From Bacteroidales bacterium (GTDB lineage: Bacteria > Bacteroidota > Bacteroidia > Bacteroidales > UBA932), in the NCBI GenBank assembly GCA_024691765.1, contig JAILNI010000006.1, positions 62,001 to 126,000 of the forward strand: 64,000 nucleotides of DNA. The letters run 5' to 3'. Both the position numbers and the translations under genes were made by a program. Below the pieces are notes generated by a model. That model was not told the origin of the DNA. It did no database searches and was given only the letters and a program-made list of their open reading frames with translations. Shown piece after piece: positions 31,438 through 38,826 of this stretch; the stretch's first letter is position 1, and each line of letters starts with the position of its first letter.

Positions 31438-32223
31438 TTACTTGAGTTTGAAAATGTATGTAATAGTGCCTTCCTGCAGTGCAGGGGCGTTAACGTTCAT
31501 GTCGAAACAGGCGTCCATTGCCGCCGCGCGGGCTGCCGCCCAGAGCTTGGAGTTGGTGACCGTGGTGCCGTCGGCTCCCGGTTCGGCGCGTTTCACGTGG
31601 CCGTACTGGTCTACCCACACCTTCACCACCACGGTGCCGCTCTCCTGCAGGTTGTAGGCGGGCTTTTTCAGGGTGCTCTTGTTTACCTTGCGGCCTTCCA
31701 CATGTGCGTTGGGTGCGCCTTCGGTCGTAGCTTCGGCGCTGTTGCCGCGCGCCTGTCCGGCCCTGTAAGTCTCGGAGGCCTCCTCCGCGCCGTGCGGAAC
31801 GGTGGCGGAAGTATCCTTCTTCGCCATTCCGGGGAAAGACGCCCTCGGGTCTAGTTTCGGTTCTTCGGGATGTTCAGGTTCCTGGATGGGCACGTCGCCG
31901 AAATCATCGGGCTTCGTCTCAGGGGTGATGTTCTGCGCCGTACTCTCGAAAGGACTCTCGCTGCGCTGCACTATGTTCACGGGCGCCTCGATGTCCACAT
32001 CCTCCCCCTGGGGTTCGCGGCCGTAAACCGGCTTGAAGTCCGGCTGCTCGTCTTCCGTGAAGTCGATGAGCATGGCGGTCTCTTCCGGCGGGGGCCAGAG
32101 ATACTTGATGCCTGTGAAGGACACCAGGGCCAGGGCCCCCGCATGGAGGCCTATCGTTAGGAGCAGTCCCACCACTACGGCGTTGTGCTCCCTCTCGGCG
32201 CGTGTCCTCTGGTACTCTTTCAT
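31438..32223 (-). CDS. tonB: TonB-family energy transducer
   Basis: Carries proton-motive energy from ExbB/ExbD to outer-membrane TonB-dependent receptors. The 261-residue product has a cytoplasmic N terminus, one membrane helix (about 16-37), and a Pro/Glu-rich periplasmic stretch (about 45-175). The TonB C-terminal domain (about 185-261) has GTVVVKVWVDQYGHV and ends TYIFKLK. It overlaps exbD by 4 nt and is the last gene of the operon. Confidence 0.93.
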   Translation of the reverse strand: MKEYQRTRAEREHNAVVVGLLLTIGLHAGALALVSFTGIKYLWPPPEETAMLIDFTEDEQPDFKPVYGREPQGEDVDIEAPVNIVQRSESPFESTAQNITPETKPDDFGDVPIQEPEHPEEPKLDPRASFPGMAKKDTSATVPHGAEEASETYRAGQARGNSAEATTEGAPNAHVEGRKVNKSTLKKPAYNLQESGTVVVKVWVDQYGHVKRAEPGADGTTVTNSKLWAAARAAAMDACFDMNVNAPALQEGTITYIFKLK

Positions 32224-32630
32224 TCGGGTTGCGTTGCCAGGATTACCTTGTAGTGGTTGCGTTTGGCGATGTTCATCACCTGCACGATCTCACCTATGGG
32301 AACCGACTCGTCGGAGTAGATGCTGAAGGTGGGGTCTTCCTCGTTCTGGAGAAGGCCCACCAGGTCGTCCTCTACCTGGGCTATGTCCTCGGCGATCTCA
32401 TTGCCGTTGATGTGGTAGGTATACTGCTCGCCGCCCCAGTCCTTGATGCTCACGCTCACGGTGGGCTTCGCGCTCACCTGGCCCGTGCTCTTGGGGAGCA
32501 GGAGCTTCAGCGCATTGGGGTTGACCAGCGTGGATGTGACCAGGAAGAAGATGAGGAGCAGGAAGACGATGTCCGTCATGCTTCCCATAGAGATTTCCGG
32601 GCTCGCTTTGGTTCTACGCCTGATTGCCAT
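32220..32630 (-). CDS. exbD: Biopolymer transport protein ExbD/TolR
   Basis: Proton-channel partner of ExbB. The 136-residue product has a single N-terminal helix with the functional Asp in SMTDIVFLLLIFFL (about residue 19), followed by the periplasmic domain. It lies 3 nt after exbB and overlaps tonB. Only one exbD copy is present, whereas many Bacteroidota operons carry two. Confidence 0.95.
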   Translation of the reverse strand: MAIRRRTKASPEISMGSMTDIVFLLLIFFLVTSTLVNPNALKLLLPKSTGQVSAKPTVSVSIKDWGGEQYTYHINGNEIAEDIAQVEDDLVGLLQNEEDPTFSIYSDESVPIGEIVQVMNIAKRNHYKVILATQPE

Positions 32631-32633
32631 GGC

Positions 32634-33323
32634 TTATTCCTCTGATTTTTCTTCCTTGGGTTCGCTCAGGGCGTCCATGAATTCGATGGTCGCGTTCTCG
32701 ATTTCATAGACCACGCTGTCGATGCGGTTCGTAAGGTAGTTGTAGCCGAAGTAGGCCAGGATACCGACGATGAGGCCGCCCACGGTGGTGATCATGGCCT
32801 CGTAGATGCCGCTGGAGAGCAGGGTGATGTCGATGTTGTTGCCCGCATTGGCCATGTTGAAGAAGGCGCGCACCATACCGGTGACGGTTCCGAGGAATCC
32901 TATCATGGGGGCGCCGCCTGCTATGGTAGCCAGAAGAGGAAGACCCTTTTCGAGCCTCGCCACCTCGAGGTTGCCTACGTTCTCGACCGCGCTCTGGATG
33001 TCGGCCAGGGGCCTGCCGATGCGCTCGACGCCCTTTTCGACCAGACGGGCCACGGGAGTGTCGAACTTGCCGCAGTAGGTGATGGCGCTCTTGGTCTTGC
33101 CGTCGTGGATGTAGTCCTTGACGTCGTCGAGGAAGTGCTTGTCCACCTTGGCCGCACGGTTGATTACCCAGAGTTTCTTGCCGAAGATGTAGATGGCTAT
33201 CACGCTGAGGAGCAGCAGCACTATCATGAGCCAGCCGCCCTTGGTTGCCATGTCGATCAGGGAGTAGGACATTTCCTGCGGAACGGGAGCGACTTCCGCT
33301 GCCTGAAGAAGTGAGAATAACAT
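32634..33323 (-). CDS. exbB: MotA/TolQ/ExbB proton channel protein
   Basis: Inner-membrane channel subunit that powers TonB. The 229-residue product has three helices (about 33-52, 125-147, 165-190) and the conserved GLLATIAGGAPMIGFLGTVTGM-type region. It is the first gene of exbB-exbD-tonB and has its own promoter overlapping the terminator of the upstream operon. Confidence 0.96.
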   Translation of the reverse strand: MLFSLLQAAEVAPVPQEMSYSLIDMATKGGWLMIVLLLLSVIAIYIFGKKLWVINRAAKVDKHFLDDVKDYIHDGKTKSAITYCGKFDTPVARLVEKGVERIGRPLADIQSAVENVGNLEVARLEKGLPLLATIAGGAPMIGFLGTVTGMVRAFFNMANAGNNIDITLLSSGIYEAMITTVGGLIVGILAYFGYNYLTNRIDSVVYEIENATIEFMDALSEPKEEKSEE

Positions 33324-33375
33324 ATTTTTTGACTTTAAATTATTTCATAATTTCGGCGGTTTCGCCATTAACCTG

Positions 33376-33405
33376 CAAAAGTAAACAAAAATCGGGACAC
33401 TGCAA
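33376..33405 (-). promoter_or_regulatory. exbB-exbD-tonB promoter
   Basis: TTG (33403-33405), 19 nt, then perfect TACTTTTG (33376-33383) on the minus strand. The -33 element sits in the loop of the hairpin at 33387-33417, so promoter and upstream terminator share sequence. The leader before the ATG at 33323 is about 48 nt. Confidence 0.65.
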
Positions 33406-33417
33406 TGCCCCGATTTT
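33387..33417 (-). terminator. Terminator of the zinc-ribbon protein operon
   Basis: A 9-bp stem AAAATCGGG/CCCGATTTT with a 13-nt loop lies 29 nt after the stop of the zinc-ribbon gene. On the minus strand it runs into GATTTTTGTTTAC. The loop contains the exbB -33 box. Confidence 0.75.
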
Positions 33418-33445
33418 GAAAAAATCGCCTTCCGGTGCGTCTCAC

Positions 33446-35224
33446 CTAAAAGATGAGGCCCCAGATCCACTTGAACAGTTTGACCATGAGGGCTATAATC
33501 ACTATGACTATTATCAGCACCAGGCGTATCACGCGCCATGCGCACCAGCCCACAAAAGTGGTTATCGCGCTGAGGCCCAGATAGTTGAGTGCGAGCAGCA
33601 CGAGCAGGATTGCGAGCCCTCCAGCGAGGTAGACCCCCATGCCCGCCAGCATGAACCCGAACACGCTCTTGAAGCGGTGTTTGCTATGGTCCTGTTCCCT
33701 GAGGACACTGCGCAGGAACAACAGGGCGGCAAGGAAGATTATGCACTGCATGAGAGGCAGCATGCTTCCAGGCTTCCAGAGCTCCTGGTTGGTGAAATAG
33801 GCATAGCCCATCACCGGGTTGACGGCCCGGTAGAAATTCATCAGGAACGGTGTCACGAACAGGGCCATCAGCCAGAATATCAGGTCGATGCCGGTGTTGT
33901 AGAGGGTGTTGAGATGCTTCTCCACATAAGCCTTTAGCCGGGAGATGTCCGTCCCCTGGCCATACACTTTCATCTTCTCGGCCTGCTCCAGCATCTTGCG
34001 TGCGGATACCGTTCCGAGTCCGCCTATCCTCTTGTCCGCCTTCTTCATGAGGGCGACGGCATATTCGGTGATGGGGGAGAAGCCTGCGTAGAACCTGCCG
34101 TCGGCTATGGCTCCGTAGTACTTCTTCCCGTTCAACTCGTATTCGAGGTACCAGGCGTCCACCTTCTGAACCTTGACGTTCTGGAAAAGTATGTGAAGGT
34201 TGTAATTCTCCTTGCCTGAGTGCTCGGAAATCCAGGAATCTATCTGGCGGCCGATTTCGGTGTCTTCGGAGAAGACTCCGGCGGAGAGGTGGCCGTCCTG
34301 CCGCTCGAAAAGCTGGGTCACCTGATGCTTGGCGTTGCTGTCGACCAGCTCTTCGATTTTGAGGAGGCGTTTGTCGTGGAACTGCGCGTAGCGGTACTCG
34401 GGATAGAGTTTCTGGTCGACTCCTATGTAATGAAGGTGCCGTCCCCTTCCCGCGCAGTCGCCGCAGGTCTCGATTCCCGATCCGTTGCAGGTCGGACAGG
34501 TAACCTTTCCCCTTCCGCCGCATTTGGAGCAGGTTACCGTACCGCTCCCGCGGCAGTTGGAACAGGTTGTCTTGCCGTTTCCGTTGCAGGAGGAACAGCT
34601 TTTGGTCGTATAAACTGTGCGCGAGCCCCATTGGGTGTCCGGCACGACGCTTCCCTCCCTGTAGGTCTGGCTCACTATGTACTGCTCCTGGTGGCTTTCC
34701 TGCCATTTTCCCTTACCGTTGCAGGAGGGACATGTCTTTGTCCTGGATCCTCCGCAGGACGGGCAGGTCTCCACCTTGTCGCCGCCGCAGCGCGAACAGG
34801 TTATCTCCCTGCTGCCTCCGCAGGTGCGGCAGGTCCATTTGCCCTTTCCTCCGCAGGACGGGCATGTCTCCACATGGGCCGACCCCGGGGCTATGAAGCT
34901 CTGGTCCTGCCTGGTAAAGCCGCTTGTGGTGAGCAGATGAAGTTTCCAGAGGTCCACGTCGGACGGGCGGTAGACCGTCCTCGGCTCCACCTGTTCGTTG
35001 TTGTAAGGCCTCTTGCGCTCTTCGGTCTGGCGTGAGTCGAATTCCGAAGCGAAACGGGCTATGAAAATCGGGGTCTTGTCGTAGGTCTTGATTTTGACCT
35101 TGTCGCCGTAATTCGCAAAGGGATGCCCTTCGGATGAGTTGGAATAGTCGTTAAGGCAATCGCGTATGGCGCGTTCGTCCTTCTCCGTGAGTTCTATGCT
35201 CCGTGTTCTTACGTAGTCTGCCAT
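33446..35224 (-). CDS. Membrane protein with ten DnaJ-type CxxCxG zinc-ribbon motifs
   Basis: Function not known. Residues about 115-262 contain ten CxxCxG motifs in two groups of five (CPSCGG, CRTCGG, CSRCGG, CPSCGG, CPSCNG; then CSSCNG, CSNCRG, CSKCGG, CPTCNG, CGDCAG), like an enlarged DnaJ central zinc domain. There is no J domain (no HPD). The N-terminal part (1-110) and a middle domain (about 265-430) match nothing I recognise. The C terminus (about 435-592) has at least four membrane helices. The zinc region would face the cytoplasm if the even-helix topology holds. It is co-transcribed, 4 nt after a small lipoprotein gene. A membrane-tethered protein-folding or nucleic-acid-contacting role is speculation. 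Confidence 0.75.
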   Translation of the reverse strand: MADYVRTRSIELTEKDERAIRDCLNDYSNSSEGHPFANYGDKVKIKTYDKTPIFIARFASEFDSRQTEERKRPYNNEQVEPRTVYRPSDVDLWKLHLLTTSGFTRQDQSFIAPGSAHVETCPSCGGKGKWTCRTCGGSREITCSRCGGDKVETCPSCGGSRTKTCPSCNGKGKWQESHQEQYIVSQTYREGSVVPDTQWGSRTVYTTKSCSSCNGNGKTTCSNCRGSGTVTCSKCGGRGKVTCPTCNGSGIETCGDCAGRGRHLHYIGVDQKLYPEYRYAQFHDKRLLKIEELVDSNAKHQVTQLFERQDGHLSAGVFSEDTEIGRQIDSWISEHSGKENYNLHILFQNVKVQKVDAWYLEYELNGKKYYGAIADGRFYAGFSPITEYAVALMKKADKRIGGLGTVSARKMLEQAEKMKVYGQGTDISRLKAYVEKHLNTLYNTGIDLIFWLMALFVTPFLMNFYRAVNPVMGYAYFTNQELWKPGSMLPLMQCIIFLAALLFLRSVLREQDHSKHRFKSVFGFMLAGMGVYLAGGLAILLVLLALNYLGLSAITTFVGWCAWRVIRLVLIIVIVIIALMVKLFKWIWGLIF

Positions 35225-35228
35225 GGCC

Positions 35229-35708
35229 CTAACGTTTTGGTGAGATGAAGAAGGTAGCGATTATCTTCCAAAGCAGCACGCCGGCAAAGACCAGCAGCAT
35301 GAAATAGAAGTAGACGGTGAGCGAAGTGCTGTAGCGGTCGCCGGCCTTTTTGGAGATGTTGTCCGATGCGTATTCGAACTTGTCCCAGCCGCTGACATTG
35401 AGCTTCTTGCCCTCTTCCCCATTCTTGATTTTCTCCTCGAGAACCTTGGCCGGGGCTTCGGCCGTGAGCTCCTTCCAGTCGGCGCGGAACTGCTTCCACG
35501 AGATGCGGCTGAACGGGGAAAGGACCTCCTTGCGGGCCTTCTCGCCGAAGATTTCCTTCACCGGAATCTCCTTGTCCCGGGTGCGGAACTCCTCCCTGAG
35601 GGCCGGGTCCTTTATCTTCTCCCGCTTCTTCATTCCGCTCGAGCAGCTCTGCATCGAGCCTGCCAGCATCAGCGCCAGCGCGGCCATAAATATGAGTTTC
35701 GATTTCAT
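35229..35708 (-). CDS. Small lipoprotein with C-terminal membrane helix, unknown function
   Basis: 159 residues, not recognised. It starts with a lipoprotein-like signal (basic MKSK, hydrophobic run, SMQSCSS with Cys22), then about 90 charged residues (KREKIKDPALREEF), and ends with one strong membrane helix (about 130-150, VYFYFMLLVFAGVLLWKII) and a short basic tail. A lipoprotein that also has a C-terminal helix is uncommon. It lies 4 nt before the zinc-ribbon membrane protein gene, which suggests that the two products work together. Confidence 0.7.
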   Translation of the reverse strand: MKSKLIFMAALALMLAGSMQSCSSGMKKREKIKDPALREEFRTRDKEIPVKEIFGEKARKEVLSPFSRISWKQFRADWKELTAEAPAKVLEEKIKNGEEGKKLNVSGWDKFEYASDNISKKAGDRYSTSLTVYFYFMLLVFAGVLLWKIIATFFISPKR

Positions 35709-35716
35709 AAGACCTA

Positions 35717-35724
35717 CAAATATA
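35717..35724 (-). promoter_or_regulatory. -7 box of the lipoprotein/zinc-ribbon operon
   Basis: A perfect TATATTTG on the minus strand ends 9 nt before the ATG at 35708, predicting a leader of only a few bases. A clear -33 box is not visible. Confidence 0.5.
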
Positions 35725-35810
35725 ACAAAATAAGCGGAATACGCTCTGCGTCCGGGTGTGGCTTAGGCCTTTTTTGATAGGAATCCTCCTCTAATGCACA
35801 CTGATAACAC

Positions 35811-35961
35811 TTTTCCGAACACTTTGCAAGCAAAAGTGCCTTCCAGTGCCCCCAGGGCCGGATTGCCTTGCAAACACACAGAGTTTTTCGGGGGGTGTTT
35901 GCAACGAAAACGGGCATATATGCAGTATAATGCAGATTCTGTTGCAAACCTTTCGGGAAAA
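35811..35961 (-). repeat. TTTGCAA four-box element, copy B
   Basis: A 151-bp non-coding element in the 306-nt gap between truA and the lipoprotein gene; the gap holds no gene. Read on the minus strand, TTGCAA cores lie at 35942, 35899, 35868 and 35824, giving spacing 43, 31, 44, identical to copy A. They have the same alternating orientation and ends TTTTCCCGAAAGGTTTGCAA and the complement of TTTTCCGAACACTTTGCAA. Box 3-4 spacers of A and B share roughly 60% of bases by eye; box 1-2 spacers share little. It lies upstream of the lipoprotein promoter, the same relation as copy A has to ssb. Confidence 0.75.
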
Positions 35962-36014
35962 CCCAAGTTTTGGCCCGGGTGCCTGACACGTTTTGTGCTG
36001 TTTTCGTAAGAGGA

Positions 36015-36914
36015 CTAATACTCTATCCCGGTAAGGAACAGGGCGTGGCCGGAGACGGATTCGCCGGCAAGGCTGCGGCGGGGAATGCCATTCGCGGCGC
36101 CTTGGGCAATCCGGGAGTCTTGAGACGGGGGCAGAATCAGCCCGGCGAACTCATCCAGGCTGCGGCGGCCGCGGCCTACCTCCAGCAGCGTTCCCACGAT
36201 GGCCCGTACCATATTCCGCAAGAACCTGTCGGCTGAAATGCGGAAGTACCAGTACTGCGGGGCCCTGGAGGCGGAACCCTCCGAAACCCTTGCCACCCTC
36301 GGCACGCTAAGAGGGGGGACCGCGTCAGCGGTGGGGTCAAGCGAAGCGAGACGATTTCGGAGGGTTGCTGCCTCCAGGGCTGGAGTATACGGCCGCCACT
36401 CCGCCTCAAACACCGTGCAGACACTGGTCCTGGCATCGGAACCCACTTTCTGGAAGCAGGAAAAATCGTGTGTGCCAGGCAGCATCGCTGCGGCCTTGTT
36501 CATGAGTTCGAAATCCACCTCCGGATAGCCGTAAAAGAAAGACCTCCCGGCCATAAACGGGTCTTTGCAGCGGTGAAGGTAATAGGTGTAGCTACGCTTC
36601 TTCGCATCGAATCTCGCGTGAAAATCAGGCGAAGCCGGCTCGACTGAAAGAACCGCCACTGCGGGCGGCAGGATGGCATTTAATTTGCAGGCAAGAAAGG
36701 ATGCGTCGGGCTCTCCCGAAGCGTCGAAATGCGCCACGTAACCCACGGCACTCACTCCAGTGTCGGTACGTCCTGCGCCGGTAACGCTTACCGGCTCGCC
36801 CAGAAGGGTTTGGAGGGCGGTTTCGAGGGCTTCCTGGACGCTCGGCGCATCGGGCTGCCTCTGCCAGCCGCAGAAGGGGGCTCCGTCGTAGGAAAGAGTG
36901 ATTTTGTAGCGCAT
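36015..36914 (-). CDS. truA: tRNA pseudouridine(38-40) synthase TruA, with in-frame insertion
   Basis: Makes pseudouridine at positions 38-40 of the tRNA anticodon arm. The 299-residue product has the catalytic Asp in GAGRTDTGVSA (about residue 51) and the conserved RFLRNMVRAIVGTLLEVG segment. It is about 40 residues longer than usual because of an insertion (about 178-218, including DPTADAVPPLSVPR) between the strand ending EAEWRPYTP and QYWYFRISADRF. The inserted DNA is a long imperfect palindrome. The frame is open and flanking motifs are intact, so the enzyme may still work if the insert loops out. Confidence 0.93.
   Translation of the reverse strand: MRYKITLSYDGAPFCGWQRQPDAPSVQEALETALQTLLGEPVSVTGAGRTDTGVSAVGYVAHFDASGEPDASFLACKLNAILPPAVAVLSVEPASPDFHARFDAKKRSYTYYLHRCKDPFMAGRSFFYGYPEVDFELMNKAAAMLPGTHDFSCFQKVGSDARTSVCTVFEAEWRPYTPALEAATLRNRLASLDPTADAVPPLSVPRVARVSEGSASRAPQYWYFRISADRFLRNMVRAIVGTLLEVGRGRRSLDEFAGLILPPSQDSRIAQGAANGIPRRSLAGESVSGHALFLTGIEY
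36263..36379. repeat. Palindromic insertion inside truA
   Basis: Outer arms are 36263-36286 (CCCTGGAGGC...CCCTCCGAAA) and 36355-36379 (its complement with about two differences). The interior has a second stem ACCGC-GTCA-GCGGT (36319-36332). The whole replaces a short loop of the TruA fold by about 41 codons without a stop. The interior wording is like intergenic palindromic repeats of Bacteroidales as I remember them. The family identity has not been checked. Confidence 0.75.
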
Positions 36915-36921
36915 ACGAATG

Positions 36922-36929
36922 CAAATGTA
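36922..36929 (-). promoter_or_regulatory. -7 box of truA
   Basis: A perfect TACATTTG on the minus strand, 7 nt before the truA ATG at 36914, so the mRNA would have almost no leader. It lies in the 23-nt gap to the divergent moxR gene. Confidence 0.5.
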
Positions 36930-36937
36930 ACAAAAAT

Positions 36938-37933
36938 ATGGACCAAAACGTAAACATCAAGGAACTCAACGAACGCATCCAGAAGGAGAGCGGTTTCGTG
37001 GACCTTCTGAGTCTCGAAATGGGTAAGGTCATCGTGGGCCAGAAGCATCTGGTCGAAAACCTCATGATTGCCCTGCTGGCAAACGGCCACATCCTCCTGG
37101 AGGGCGTGCCCGGCCTCGCCAAGACCCTTGCCATCAGCACCCTGGCCAAAGCCATCGACGCAAAATTCAGCCGCATACAGTTCACCCCGGACCTGCTTCC
37201 GGCGGATGTCACCGGCACCCTCATCTACTCCCAGAAGAAAGAGGCTTTCGAAGTGCACAAGGGCCCCGTCTTCGCCAATTTCGTGCTTGCCGATGAAATC
37301 AACCGCGCGCCTGCCAAGGTGCAGTCGGCGCTGCTCGAGGCCATGCAGGAAAGGCAGGTCACCCTGGGCGACGACACCTATCCGCTTCCGGAGCCTTTCC
37401 TGGTGATGGCAACCCAGAACCCCATCGAGCAGGAGGGCACATATCCTCTTCCTGAAGCCCAGGTGGACCGATTCATGCTCAAGGTGCTTGTGGGCTATCC
37501 CAAGAAGGAAGAGGAGAAGCAGATACTCCGGATGAACACCACCGGCGAGTTCCCGAAACCGAACGCAGTCGTTACTCCTGCCGACATCGTGCGCGCCCGC
37601 GAGGTTGTGCGCGAAGTGTATATGGATGAGAAAATCGAGCGCTACATAGTCGATATAGTTTACGCCACCCGCACTCCGGGAGATTACGGCCTGAAGGAGC
37701 TCGAAGGCCTCATCGGATTCGGAGCCTCCCCCCGCGCAAGCATCTCCCTTGCCGCCGCGGCGAGGGCATACGCCTTCATCAAGAGGCGCGGCTACGTTAT
37801 TCCGGAAGACGTCCGCGCGGTCTGTCCCGAGGTGCTCCGTCACCGTATCGGACTCACCTACGAGGCCGAGGCCGAGAATGTAACTGCCGACCAGATAATC
37901 GAAAAGGTAATCAACGCCGTCATCGTTCCGTAA
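36938..37933 (+). CDS. moxR: MoxR-family AAA+ ATPase
   Basis: Cytoplasmic AAA+ chaperone thought to act on the von Willebrand-factor proteins encoded next to it. The 331-residue product has Walker A GVPGLAKT (about 55-62), Walker B with sensor (LADEINRAPAKVQSALLEAM) and the C-terminal lid. It is the first gene of the Bat operon; its stop overlaps the next start (TAATG). Confidence 0.96.
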   Translation: MDQNVNIKELNERIQKESGFVDLLSLEMGKVIVGQKHLVENLMIALLANGHILLEGVPGLAKTLAISTLAKAIDAKFSRIQFTPDLLPADVTGTLIYSQKKEAFEVHKGPVFANFVLADEINRAPAKVQSALLEAMQERQVTLGDDTYPLPEPFLVMATQNPIEQEGTYPLPEAQVDRFMLKVLVGYPKKEEEKQILRMNTTGEFPKPNAVVTPADIVRAREVVREVYMDEKIERYIVDIVYATRTPGDYGLKELEGLIGFGASPRASISLAAAARAYAFIKRRGYVIPEDVRAVCPEVLRHRIGLTYEAEAENVTADQIIEKVINAVIVP

Positions 37934-38826
37934 TGCCAGCCCAGGGTTCAGCCACCGATCTCCTCAAGAAGGTGCGGAAGATAGAAATCCGCACCAAGGC
38001 GCTTTCGCACCAGATCTTCGCCGGAGAGTACCATTCAGCCTTCAAGGGTAGGGGAATGGCCTTCAGCGAGGTGCGGGAGTATCAGTACGGAGACGACGTG
38101 CGCAACATGGACTGGAATGTAACCGCACGTCTGAGAGCGCCTTACGTAAAGGTGTTCGAGGAGGAGCGGGAACTAACGGTGGTGCTCATGGTGGACGTAA
38201 GCCGCAGCGGTCTTTTCGGAACGAGGGTGCAGAACAAAAGGGAACTTCTTACCGAGATAGCGGCGGTGCTCAGCTTCAGCGCCATCCTCAACAACGACAA
38301 GGTAGGCGCCCTCTTCTTCAGCGACCGCATCGAAAAGTTCATCCCCCCGGCCAAGGGCCGTACCCATCTGCTGCACATCATAAGGGAGATGCTTGAACTT
38401 CAGCCGGAGGGGAACGGCACCGACATCGGCGGGGCCCTTCGCTACCTGACCGGCGCCATCAAGAAAAAGTGTACGGTGTTCCTTCTGAGCGACCTGCTCG
38501 ACACCGACGCCGCCGGCGTCCCCCGTTACGAGGACGCACTCAAGGTGGCAGTGAACAGGCACGACCTCTCGGTGATAAAGGTGCACGACCCAGTGGATTA
38601 TGCGCTTCCCGACGTAGGCCTCGTGAACATCAAAGACAGCGAGACCGGCAGCACGGCCTGGGTGGACACTTCGCTCAGTCAGGTACGCAGCAGCTATTCC
38701 CGATGGATGGAAGGCGTCCGCTCGCAGGAAAACCACCTCTTCAATCTCTATAATGTCGACCACGTGGACATCTCCACCGACGACGATTATGTAAAGGGGC
38801 TCATGGCCCTGTTCGCAAGAAGATGA
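37933..38826 (+). CDS. DUF58-domain protein of the Bat operon
   Basis: 297 residues with the DUF58 signature (GRGMAFSEVREYQYGDDVRNMDWNVTAR shortened by convention to FSEVREYQYGDD, about 45-60) followed by a vWA-like fold (VLMVDVSRSGLFG). Such proteins always accompany MoxR in this operon and are believed to be its partner or substrate. The exact activity is unknown. It overlaps moxR by 1 nt and the following gene by 4 nt. Confidence 0.93.
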   Translation: MPAQGSATDLLKKVRKIEIRTKALSHQIFAGEYHSAFKGRGMAFSEVREYQYGDDVRNMDWNVTARLRAPYVKVFEEERELTVVLMVDVSRSGLFGTRVQNKRELLTEIAAVLSFSAILNNDKVGALFFSDRIEKFIPPAKGRTHLLHIIREMLELQPEGNGTDIGGALRYLTGAIKKKCTVFLLSDLLDTDAAGVPRYEDALKVAVNRHDLSVIKVHDPVDYALPDVGLVNIKDSETGSTAWVDTSLSQVRSSYSRWMEGVRSQENHLFNLYNVDHVDISTDDDYVKGLMALFARR

